This document shows positions 1-9,800 of a DNA stretch of 64,000 nt, piece by piece. A program made the translations under genes and the position numbers. Location: assembly GCA_016946835.1 (NCBI GenBank), contig JACVTC010000149.1, positions 154,501 to 218,500 of the forward strand, written 5' to 3'. Within the stretch, counting starts at the first letter, position 1. Every line of letters begins with the position of its first letter. Below the pieces are notes generated by a model, which saw only the letters and a list, made by a program, of their open reading frames with translations, was not told the DNA's origin and searched no databases. Origin of the DNA: Neocallimastix lanati (nom. inval.). Its lineage: Eukaryota > Neocallimastigomycota > Neocallimastigomycetes > Neocallimastigales > Neocallimastigaceae.

Positions 1-974
1 CCAATAGTTAAAGGTAAATTGTATATAAGACCAGGTTTAGAATCGGAATCAGACAGAACTTGAACAATAGAACACGTAGCAATTCCAACTGGTTGCGGTT
101 TATTCGGTAGTTTATCAAAATAGCTCTTTGAAATTAAATTGATACCGGCACCATAATCTAGATATACTTTAGAGGGAATATCAAACATTTTGCATCTTGA
201 GATAGCAATTTTTCCTTTATGAACTAAATTAACGATAGGATTATCCTTATCTAACTTTAAATTCTTGACAAGATCGGCTCTAACCTTCGGACTGACATCA
301 AGCAATTGAGCATATGAGATGTTTGCCGGAGTAGAGTTCAAGTCTTTCACTATACTATAACTTAGTTCGTTGCTAATCAACTTGATATGCTTTGGAATAC
401 TTCTCTTCTTGATTTTCTTGTTATCTTGTATATCTTCCTCCATGATTAATTCTTCTATCTCTTCCCTATTATCATTCATTGGAGAGGGGTCTTTCGGATT
501 TTTATCTGGATTCTTCGGCTTTTTCTTCACATACTTCTTATCTTCCTTCTTCTCATTCTTCTTTTCCACTTCCATGTTCTCCTTAATGCTATTTATTTCT
601 TTCAATCTTTCCTCTTTGTTAGTTTTCTTAACTGTTTCGATCCTTGGTTGGGCTATTATGGATGGATGGATTACTTCCAAGGGTTCGATGGATGGATGGA
701 TTACTTCGATGGGTTCATTAGTTGGGCGGATTACCTCTAAGGGTTCAACATTCATAGCCTTTTCCTTGCCCTTGTCTAACCTTTTCATAGCGGGAGTATT
801 AGAAATAGGTTGAGGATCATCTTTCAATGATCTCCTTCCTCCAGAGCCTGGTTCATAGACCTTCATCTTCTGTTGTTCAATAACAGTCTTTTTCCTCTCG
901 GCTCCAAACATCTTGATTTTTCCGTCGCTGATGTTAGTTTGATTTACGAGAGCTAACGGACTCTCCTTTAGAAG
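1..974 (-). CDS. pol: Retrotransposon Pol, N-terminal part with aspartic protease (partial, runs off left edge)
   Basis: This frame is open from the gag frameshift site to the window edge with no stop. It lies in the -1 frame relative to gag. The first two thirds are Lys/Glu-rich linker with a short repeat (EVIHPSIEPLEVIHPS). The segment around position 150 has the layout of a retropepsin: hydrophobic strand, then D-Y-G-A (codons at 147-158), then GINLIS. Family members normally have D-T-G-A or D-S-G-A, so the Tyr is unusual. Reverse transcriptase, RNase H and integrase would lie beyond position 1 and are not seen. An internal ATG exists at 909-911, but the frame is open before it back to the slip site, which favours synthesis as a Gag-Pol fusion. 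The class (Ty3/gypsy-like) is inferred from a capsid-zinc knuckle Gag followed by protease; it cannot be settled without the integrase position. Confidence 0.8.
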
Positions 975-980
975 TTTTTT
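933..980 (-). promoter_or_regulatory. Programmed -1 frameshift signal: slippery heptamer plus H-type pseudoknot
   Basis: Read on the minus strand. The gag-frame codons CCA AAA AAC contain the heptamer A AAA AAC (980-974). An 8-nt spacer that includes the gag stop follows (973-966). Stem 1 is GAGAG (965-961) with CTCTC (952-948). Loop 1 is TCC. Stem 2 is GTTAG (957-953) with CTAAC (937-933), with no nucleotide between the two stems. The long loop is A-rich (947-938). This is the geometry of a classical H-type frameshifting pseudoknot. Slipping one base back after AAC gives the next codon CTT, which is exactly the open pol frame. A competing pairing, TCCGT (960-956) with ACGGA (925-921), is possible but leaves no loop 1. 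Confidence 0.75.
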
Positions 981-1828
981 GGTTTATCTTCCTTTAAAAC
1001 TTCTTTCTTCTGTTTATTTACTCTTTGAGTTAGAAGTTTAAGTAAACTTTCGTCGTCGTAAGGACAATTATAGCCTTTATGTCCTTCTTCTCCACATCGG
1101 TAGCATTTACTGTTGGCCGTATGATATAAAACTGGAACATTAGGAGTGCTTGATTTTCTCCTATTGTTCGAGGAATAGTTTTGGAATAACCTTGGTGTGT
1201 CCGCTTCTTCTTTCTGGTAATGTTTACCTGAAGTTACTTCGGCTGGCCTGTACGGTTTTATAAACGGAGGTAAGAGTGGAGATTCAATATGGTTACGTAC
1301 TTGATTTCCCCGTTCTCTGTCGAAATCTAGTAGTTTTTGGATCTTTTCAGCTGACTTGCATGCTTCTTCTATCGTTTTTACTCCATCATAAACGACAGCA
1401 TGGCAAGCTTCCGGTCTCGGCCCAATAGCGTGTAAGTAGTCAGCAATCCTTATCCCGTCCTTTAGGTCGTCGCTGACACTACCATAGAGGTCTAAATAAG
1501 CTTCGTTGAATTCTGGAATGCTCTGGTTATCTTGTATAACCAGAGCTTTGATCTTGTCATAAGTTTCCATTTTTGTTAATTGTGTGGCTTGTAATAAGGT
1601 AGCCTTGATCTGTTCCAATTTCGGAAAGGTAGAACTCTCTTCCTTCAGCTTAGCAATGGTTTTCCGGGCTTCTCCTTCAGATACCAGGTAGGCTAGACTG
1701 TAGCGTGTTTCATCCTCGGTTATCTTCCCCAATTCCATAAGGTTAGAGAAGTCTTCATACGACCTCTCCACAGATTTCCTATCTACTTCCTTAAGACGAG
1801 GTAGCACATTAATTATTCCATAATCCAT
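968..1828 (-). CDS. gag: Retrotransposon Gag with CCHC zinc knuckle
   Basis: A 286-residue protein. Residues about 1-190 form a helical, charged capsid-like region typical of Ty3/gypsy Gag (for example the stretch around PEFNEAYLDLYGSV). Near residue 240 is a zinc knuckle, C-Y-R-C-GEEG-H-KGYN-C, which fits C-X2-C-X4-H-X4-C exactly. It would package element RNA in virus-like particles. The frame is intact and less AT-rich than the flanks, suggesting a young or still active copy. The stop codon (968-970) lies directly after a slippery heptamer, so a fraction of ribosomes would enter pol. The start was chosen as the first ATG after an A-rich leader (T-rich on the plus strand). Confidence 0.88.
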   Translation of the reverse strand: MDYGIINVLPRLKEVDRKSVERSYEDFSNLMELGKITEDETRYSLAYLVSEGEARKTIAKLKEESSTFPKLEQIKATLLQATQLTKMETYDKIKALVIQDNQSIPEFNEAYLDLYGSVSDDLKDGIRIADYLHAIGPRPEACHAVVYDGVKTIEEACKSAEKIQKLLDFDRERGNQVRNHIESPLLPPFIKPYRPAEVTSGKHYQKEEADTPRLFQNYSSNNRRKSSTPNVPVLYHTANSKCYRCGEEGHKGYNCPYDDESLLKLLTQRVNKQKKEVLKEDKPKNF

Positions 1829-2165
1829 TTTGTTTATTTTTTTTTTTATGTTTATTTTTTTTTTATGTTTATTTTTTTTTTTCTTGTTTCTTTTTTTTTT
1901 TTTGTTTATTTTTTTATTTTTGTTACTCGGTTTGTTTACTTTTAGTTATTATATAATTACTCTTATAATTATTATTATTATTATTGTTATTATTATGATA
2001 ATTATTTTATTTTTATATTTTTTTTTTGTTTATTTATTTGTTTACAATTTAATTTAATTGTTTTTTTTTTGTTTATTATAAATTTTTTTTATATGATTTC
2101 AAACTTATTTATTTATCTTAGTTATAATTATTAAAGTATTAAATGTTTTCATTAGTAATATTTAC

Positions 2166-2217
2166 TTCGATGTATGTCCTGCATAGCTCGCCAACTTTCT
2201 TGGTCCATTACATCGAA
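2166..2217. other. GC-elevated patch with three-way-junction-like fold
   Basis: A 9-bp perfect outer stem (2166-2174 with 2209-2217) encloses a small TATG/CATA hairpin and a CCAA/TTGG hairpin (2191-2194 with 2200-2203). The patch has far more G+C than the surrounding sequence. It lies about 340 bp upstream of gag in the retroelement leader or LTR. No tRNA, hammerhead or other ribozyme core was found. It could be a primer-binding, packaging or dimerisation element; the function is unknown. Confidence 0.4.
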
Positions 2218-2364
2218 CTCCTAATTTATTTAAGGTAAATATTCTAATATTCCAATTAATACACAATAATTTATTACTATTAAAATATTTAATTTCTTTC
2301 TTAAATATTATTTTATTTAATTATCTCTTTATTTATTATAAAATTTTAATTCTCAATTTCTCTT

Positions 2365-2390
2365 GATCTCAATTTCCCTAAATTGAGATC
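2365..2390. repeat. Perfect 11-bp hairpin with 4-nt loop
   Basis: GATCTCAATTT and its exact reverse complement flank a CCCT loop. A partial direct copy of the arm (TCTCAATTTC) lies just to the left at 2351-2360. It lies in the putative LTR and might act in transcript 3'-end formation, but this is only positional inference. Confidence 0.6.
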
Positions 2391-3335
2391 TCACTAAATC
2401 TCGAAATTATATTTTTTTTTTTTATTTTTAGTTAAACTATTTAACCTCTATTTTTAAATTAAATTATTTCTAATTTCTATATATTTTAAAAATTTAATAC
2501 ATTAAATTTTTGTACAACTTTACACTATATTTATAATTATTAATATTTATTTTCCATGTTAAGATTATGATATAATTTATAGTTTAAATTTAAATAAAAT
2601 AATATGGTTTATTAAAAAATATTCACTAAGTCGATATGTCTATATAGTAATATACTATATAGATATATAATAAAAATAATAAATATTTAAATGTTTAGTT
2701 TAATAAAAATTTATTTATAATAAACTTTGATAATTAGAATTATCAAATTAATTTAATTTTAAATTTGTTTATTTTATTTAATAATAAAATATCTATAATA
2801 TATTACTATTAAGGTAATTTTACAATAACCTTACAAAGAATAAAAAAGATAGATTTTTACATCTTTCTTTTATACTTTGTAAGTTACATAATAATAATAT
2901 TTAATTATAAGATAGTAATAATATAGTAATATAAATAATAATAAAATATAAGGATAAATTTAATTATATAATTAATTTGAATAATTGAATTTAATATAGA
3001 TATGTTGTAAACATATATAAAAACATAATATAAATAAAATACACGTGACGTCAAATGTATCATTGAAATTAATTATTAATATAAACCTTATTTATTAATA
3101 TTCTCAGAATTATTAGGCCTAAGATAACCCTTTAAATATTAAACAAGAATTTATATTAATTATTAATTATTTAAATATATATATTATTTATAATTAAATA
3201 AATAATATTTTTAATTATTGAAATGTAAATAACTGAAATTGAGATTTCAATTCAGTTATAATTTCAACATTCCACTCTAAGGCTATATTAATTTTATGGA
3301 TTTCAATCGGTCTTGTACCAATAATTTAAAGGGTT

Positions 3336-3407
3336 GGGGTGTTAGCTCAGCGGTAGAGCAATTGACTGCAGATCAATAGGTCTTCGGTTCAAATCCGGAA
3401 CGCCCCT
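3336..3407 (+). tRNA. tRNA-Cys (anticodon GCA)
   Basis: A complete cloverleaf without an intron. The acceptor is GGGGTGT/ACGCCCC (one T-G pair), the D arm GCTC/GAGC, the anticodon stem ATTGA/TCAAT with loop CTGCAGA (anticodon GCA at 3368-3370), and the T arm TTCGG/CCGGA with loop TTCAAAT. The discriminator base is T, as is characteristic of cysteine tRNAs. The A box lies at about 3342-3353 and the B box (GGTTCAAATCC) at 3386-3396. A T run starts at the discriminator and would end Pol III transcription. Confidence 0.97.
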
Positions 3408-3415
3408 TTTTTTTT
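3407..3415 (+). terminator. Pol III T-run terminator of tRNA-Cys
   Basis: Nine T residues follow directly on the acceptor stem, enough to end Pol III transcription. In this genome T runs are common everywhere, so the assignment rests on the position after the tRNA. Confidence 0.8.
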
Positions 3416-3626
3416 ATGTTAAAACCTTTCTTTTTAAATTTTTTTTTTTTTTATTACATCCTATTACTTTTTTTTTTTTTTTTTTATTATCATAAATTAT
3501 AAAAATTATAAAATCTAGGGTTATAAATTATAAAACCAAATTATATAATATTAGCCCATTCATAGAAAAACAATTTATAGATAGAGAGAAAGAAAAAAGT
3601 ATAGGACAAATATTCAATTATAATTC

Positions 3627-3673
<47 letters not shown>

Positions 3674-3791
3674 TTACAAATATTTGAAAAAAATTATTAT
3701 AATTCCTTTTTAATTATTCATTTTAATTTAATATACAAATTTATGAATTTGTTAATATATTTCATATATCAATTTCTTTTAAAAATCATGT

Positions 3792-3830
<39 letters not shown>

Positions 3831-4721
3831 TATATATATTGTTTTAGATATGAATTTGAAACAGTATTATAACATATAATATATTATGCATATAATTAAT
3901 AATATATAATTATGTTTTATAATATAAATTAAAATTAAAAAAAAATAAAAATCAAATACTGAAATTTAAAATTATTTTAATAATAAACTTCTTTTTTTAT
4001 AATTGTATTCTTTTTTTTTTTTGGTGATATTTAACTCCTTTTTTTTTTGTTTTTTTTGTTTTTTTGTTTTTTTTTATTAATTAAATTTTATTTATTAAAT
4101 TATTATTTTTTTTTATTTTATTATTTTATATTTTATTTTATTTTATTTTATTTTATTTAGTTTGATTATTATTTATTGTTTATATTTTTATGATTATATT
4201 ATTTATTTATTATTATTTTTTTACTTATTATTAATATATATTTTATTTTTTTATTATTTATTATTATTTTTTTATTTATTATTAAATTTTTATTATTTTT
4301 TTTTTTTTTTTTTTTTTTTTTTTGTTATTTGTATTAGTTTTTTTTTTTTTTTTTTTTTTTTTTTATCTTTTCTTATAATTATTTTATTCCTTTCTTAATT
4401 TATAAAATTTTTATCTATTTATTTATTTATTTTAAATTTTATACTATTACTTTTCTTACTTTTATTTTATTTTTTTTTTTTTTTTTTTTTTTTTGTTTTA
4501 TTATTTTTAATTTTATTTTAATTTTACTTTATTTTTTCTTTTTTGTTTTGTTTTATTTTGTTTTGTTATTATTATTTATTATTATTTCATTAAATTGATT
4601 ATCTGTATTATTTAATAATATAAGGCATAAAAATTATAAACAATTTTTTTATAAAGAATATTTAAAAATTAAGAAATTATAATAATACCTTTCAATATTA
4701 TTAGTAATAGTAGTTATTTAA

Positions 4722-4759
<38 letters not shown>

Positions 4760-6866
4760 TTTATATATATAACTAAAATAAAAAGAAGAAATTTTCTATT
4801 ATTTTTAAAATAAAAAAAAAATAAGAAAAAAAGATTTTTTTTTTTTTTATTTTTTAACATTTAAAGAATAGTTTTTTTTTTTTTTTTTTTTTTCTAATTT
4901 TTTTTATTGTTTTATTTTATTTTTTTAAAAAAAAAATTGTGCTTAATTTTTCTTTTTTTAAGCTTAAATTTATTTTATTTTGGGGGTTTTTGTTTTATTT
5001 TTTGTTTATTTATTTATTTATTTTTATTTATTTATTTTTTTATTTTTTTTTATTTTTTTTTTTTTTTTTTTGGATTTCTAATACTTTATTTTCTAATCTC
5101 TTTTCTGTTTTTTTATTCTTTTAAAAATCTATTTTTTTTTTTTCTTTCTTCTTTTTCTTTTTTTTAGGTGAATTATTTTTCATTTTTCTTTTTTTTTAAA
5201 ACAAAAAATAATTAAATAAAATAAAAAATTAGAAAAAATAAAATTATAAAAAATTAAAAGATTATAATACATAAAAATATTTATATATTATTTTAAATCT
5301 TTTCTTTTATAATTTTTCTTTTTCTACTTTTTTTTTTATGCTTTTTGTTTTTTTCTGCTATTATTGTTTTTTGTTTTGTTTTTTTGTTTTTTTGTTTGTT
5401 TTGTTTTTTGTTTTTTTTTGTGTGTTTTTTTTTTTTGTTTTTAGGTATTCTTATTTTTTGTTTTTGTTTGTGTCTATGTTTTTTTTTTAATGCTATATAA
5501 ATTTTAATTTAATTTTATAAAAAAAAATTAAAAAAATAATAGATTAAAATTAAAATTAAAGAATAAATGAAAACAAAAAAAAAATTATAATTTAATTTAT
5601 ATAAAGAGGGTTTTTCTTTTTTCTTTTTTTTTTTTTTTTTTTCTATATAGTATAAATAAATAGTAAAAAAAAAATATCCAAAATTAAAAAATTTAGAGAA
5701 ATTTATATAAAAATTAAATTTAAATTTTAATAATTAAAGGATTTATTTTTTTTTATAAATTAATTAAACTGGAGAAATTAAATTATTTTTAAGAATTAAT
5801 TTAATAAAAATTATATTAATTAATTCTCTCCTGAATTTACTTTTAATCTCCCATAATTGACTTTATAAAAAAAAATAAATCCCTTCTCAATTATTTAATT
5901 TAAATATTATTTCTCTAATTTTTTAACTTTTTATGTAAATAAAAATAAAATTAATTTTTACTACCATTTTTTTTTTTTACTAAATATTTACTATTATTAT
6001 TTCTACCTAAATAAAATCCCCCTCTTCATTAATTTCATTATTCCCTAATTTTATTTTAAAATTTATACATTTATATTAATATTAAACTAGTTCTTAAAAG
6101 AAAAAAAAAAAGAATTTATTCTTTTTTTTTTTATAAATAAAAAATATTATAAAATTATAAAGAGTTATTTTATAATCATTAATATATATATTTTTATAAT
6201 AAATTTTTATTAAATTTATATATATATTTGTAGTATTTAAAATAAAAAAATTAAAAATTTTTTGATGTTTGTTTTTTTTTTTTTCTTTCTCATGTTCTTC
6301 AAAGTAGATCTTTTTTCTTTACAACCTTAAAAAATATAAAGTTAGGATTCATTACAATATGATTTATGCTTATTTTTTTTTCTTCGGCCTTTTTATAAAA
6401 ATGACTTTTTTCACTATGAAGAGGAGAGAGAGAATCTAAAATATTAATAGATTTATTTTTATCATTTAATTATATATAAATAAAAAAAAAAGAATTGGTT
6501 TTATTTTTTTTACTGTTTAAATTTTTTTTTGAATATGATAGATTATTTCATTTGTTGTTTTTTTTTTTTCTATGATTAATATTGTTATAGGAGTTGGTGT
6601 TGATTTCTTTTATTTATATATATATATATTTAATAAGTATATTTAGGGAATGGATATATATTACATATAATTTACCTTTTTAAATATATATATATAAATT
6701 GATAGTAACTGAGATGATAAAACAAATAAATTATTCAAAAAAAAATATATATCGAAAAAAAAAAATTTTTTTTTTATATTTGTGTATTGTTTAACCCAAT
6801 GTTATTTTAAAAAAAAAAATAAACTTTTTTTTTCTCATTTTTTAACATTTATAAAAAAATAAAACT
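3416..6866. other. AT desert, no gene seen
   Basis: Almost pure A+T with long T and A homopolymers (for example 3791-3829, 4297-4363 and 4473-4494) and AAT repeats (3631-3670, 4718-4756). Short open frames here encode only Phe/Leu/Tyr/Ile strings and are artefacts of T runs. The right end holds the 3' flank of the minus-strand gene that stops at 6867. Confidence 0.85.
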
Positions 6867-9800
6867 TTAATTTTGGTTAGAGGATCTTTTAGCTTGTTTC
6901 TTTAACTTATATTCCTTCTTTTTCTTAGCAAATTCCGTTAAATCTTGTTTAAATTTTTCTTCATCTTCGATTTCCTTTTTACCAGCTTCTTCTCTGGCTT
7001 GGAAAACACGAATTAATCTTGGAACATATCTACCATTCTTATTTGGTTCACGTTCTTCACCTAAACAAATAACTGGGAAAGTACCATCAATCTTAGTGGC
7101 AGTATTAATACCGTAAGCCCAACCATCTTCAAAAACTTGTTTAACCTCCACTAAATCACCAATATTTAATTTAACTTCATCTGGAAGTTGTGGAACATGT
7201 TCTACAATAACTTCAAATACCTTCTTTTCAAAAACTGGTCCACTCCAATCTTCTACACTATGATTACTTTTGATACTACTAGCATTTGATGGTTTACGAA
7301 CTAAACAACCTTCAGCCATAGCCTTTATAGATGTTTTGGATTCCTTTCTACTTAAACTTTGACTCATGGATTGTTTTCTTGGTCTTGGAATTTGTTTGGT
7401 TTCATCATTAATTTCATTTTCAAGTTTTAAAAGTTCAGCAGCAACAGCAGCTCTTAATTCAGCAGATAAACGCTTGGAACTGGAACGCTTTGGAAGTTGA
7501 CGTCTACGAAAAGATCTAGTTTCAGTTGGAGAGGTAGTATCCAAAATTCTAGAATCTTCCATTGGAAGAGACTCATCTTCTTCAGTAATTGATGGTAAAA
7601 TTTCACTGTATTCTTCAATATATTCTTCCTCACCATTCTTACTGATATTTACATTACGAACGATTTCACCATAACTATTTGGTACCTTAAGATTAACATT
7701 TGAATCATTTCCGGTTGATTCTTCAGAAGAAACTTGAACACCATTCTTGTAAACGGTCTTCTTTACAGATTTTGGAGATTGATCCTTACCTTCTTCAATT
7801 TCATATTCCTCAACAATTTCTTCAGTTTCCATAGCATCATCAGGAATTTCACTGACTTCATCATATTCTTCAGATACTGGAACACCGTTTTTGTAGGTAG
7901 TTCTCTTAACAGTCTTTCTTGGTTTACCATTACTATCTTCTTCAATAAGGTATTCCTCAACAATTTCTTCACCTTCTGTGGCAACTTCTCTAGTTTCACC
8001 TTCGGTAACTTCACGTTTTCCAACCAATTTGGTAATACTGTCTACCTGACTCATAAGATCATCAAAATCAGCCTTACCATCATTTTCATTAGCATCTGGA
8101 AGAGCATACTTGACAATCATTTGAATAATAGATGGAGCTAACTTCATGAATGGGTATTCATTATAATCACCATCAGTTTTACTGGCAACTACATTGGAGA
8201 CTATTTCATTAATAGTACCTTGATTATCAGTAGCTTCTCTTGATTCAGTCTTTGAATCTTCTTCAACCTTTGGACCTTCTTCTTTTTCGTTACCAATGAT
8301 CTTGGTAATACCAGCAACCTGACTCATAAGTTCAGCAAGATCAGCCTTACCATCATTTTCATCGGCATTTGGAAGAGCGTACTTAACTATAGTTTGAATG
8401 ATGGTTGGAGCTAACTTCATGTAAGGATTGTATTTTTCTTCTTTGGTAAGAGTATTGGTGACAGCATTGCTAACCATATCATTAACGACGACTTCACGAT
8501 CATTGGATTCTGGAACTTCTTTTGGATTGCTAATTTCAGTAACTTGGCTCATAAGCTTTTCAAGATCATCCTTTCCATCATTGTCACTGGCACCTGGAAT
8601 GGCATATTTGACAATGGTTTCAATAATAGATGGAACTAATTTCATGTATGGGTTAGAACCATTAGCATCTCTACTAGTAATTTCTTGATCATCAACACTG
8701 ACTGGAACCTTTACGGCAACACCATTTTGGTAAATAGTTTTGTAGACAGTTTTCTTGAGAGTCTTTGGTGGTTGATTCTTACCTTCTTCAATTTCGTATT
8801 CTTCAACAATCTCTTCAGTTTCCATAGCATCGTCTGGAATTTCACTTACTTCATCATATTCTTCATTGACTGGAACACCATTTCTGTAGGTAGTTCTCTT
8901 AACAGTCTTTCTTGGCTTACCATCACTGCCTTCTTCAATAAGATATTCTTCAACAATTTCTTCCATTTCATCGGTGGTGGTTGTAGTAGTAGTAACAATA
9001 CCTCCTGGAACATTCTTAGTAGTAACATTTCCGAGAGTTTCGGCTTCAGTTTCATCAATTGGTACTTGAACTGGAACACCATTCTTATAGATGGTCTTGT
9101 AGATAGTCTTCTTAATTGTCTTCTTTGGCTTCTTAACCCTTACACCATTTTCAATGACGTATTCTTCAACAGTTTCTTCAGTCTCATCATCGTTCACTGG
9201 AGCCTCTCTGTCACCTTCGTCGACTGGAACTTGAACTGGAACACCGTTCTTGTAGATAGTTTTGTAAATGGTCTTCTTAACAGTCTTCTTTGGCTTTCTA
9301 ACACCATCTTCAATAACGTATTCTTCTACAATTTCTTCAGTCTCATCATCGTTCACTGGAGCTTCTCTGTCACCTTCTTCGACTGGAACTTGAACTGGAA
9401 CACCGTTCTTGTAGATAGTCTTGTAAATGGTCTTCTTAACAGTCTTCTTTGGCTTTCTGACACCATTTTCAATGATGTATTCTTCAATGATTTCTTCAGA
9501 ATCATCTCCTGGTTGAACCTTCTTGTTTATGGTCTTCTTAACACCCTTTGGTAAAGTTTCTTCAGTATCTTCCTCTGGTTGAACATTTGTCATATTACGT
9601 TCAACGAGAGCTGGGTTGGCTTCAAGAACAATTTCTTCTGGTTCTTCTTCAACAACTTCAATTGGCTTACCATTCTTGTAGATAGTCTTGTAAGTGGTGA
9701 TCTTCTTAATGGTCTTAAGCTTTGGTGACTTTAAGCTTTCTTCATTCAAAGTAGTTTCAGTGGTAGATTGATCTGGAAGATCTTCAGATTCAGTAACTTC

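Larger units (their letters stand above)
1829..3320 (-). mobile_element. Probable leader and 5' LTR of the gag-pol element (boundaries unproven)
   Basis: About 1.5 kb without coding capacity lies upstream of gag. The first 230 bp are T-rich on the plus strand, as expected of an A-rich leader. A less AT-rich patch at about 2166-2217 is where a primer-binding region could lie; TGGCGAGC on the minus strand (2191-2184 region) is one candidate but I could not match it to a tRNA. From about 2200 to 3320 the sequence is AT-rich with several short perfect hairpins. On the minus strand the right end starts TGGTACAAG at 3320, a possible LTR terminus. It is 15 bp from the tRNA-Cys gene. The second LTR would be outside the window, so this assignment is inference from position. 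Confidence 0.4.

Noticed and set aside
370-813. Plus-strand 147-codon open frame
   Set aside because: It lies antisense to the open pol frame, has a Phe/Ser/Leu composition and shows no domain; it is a shadow of the Lys-rich pol linker.
2166-2217. Hammerhead ribozyme or tRNA in the GC-elevated patch
   Set aside because: No CUGAUGA/GAAA core exists on either strand, and no T arm, anticodon arm or acceptor pairing can be formed.
1830-5167. Plus-strand frames at 1830-2057, 4162-4398 and 4907-5167
   Set aside because: They consist of Phe, Leu, Ile and Tyr from T runs, with no normal coding composition.
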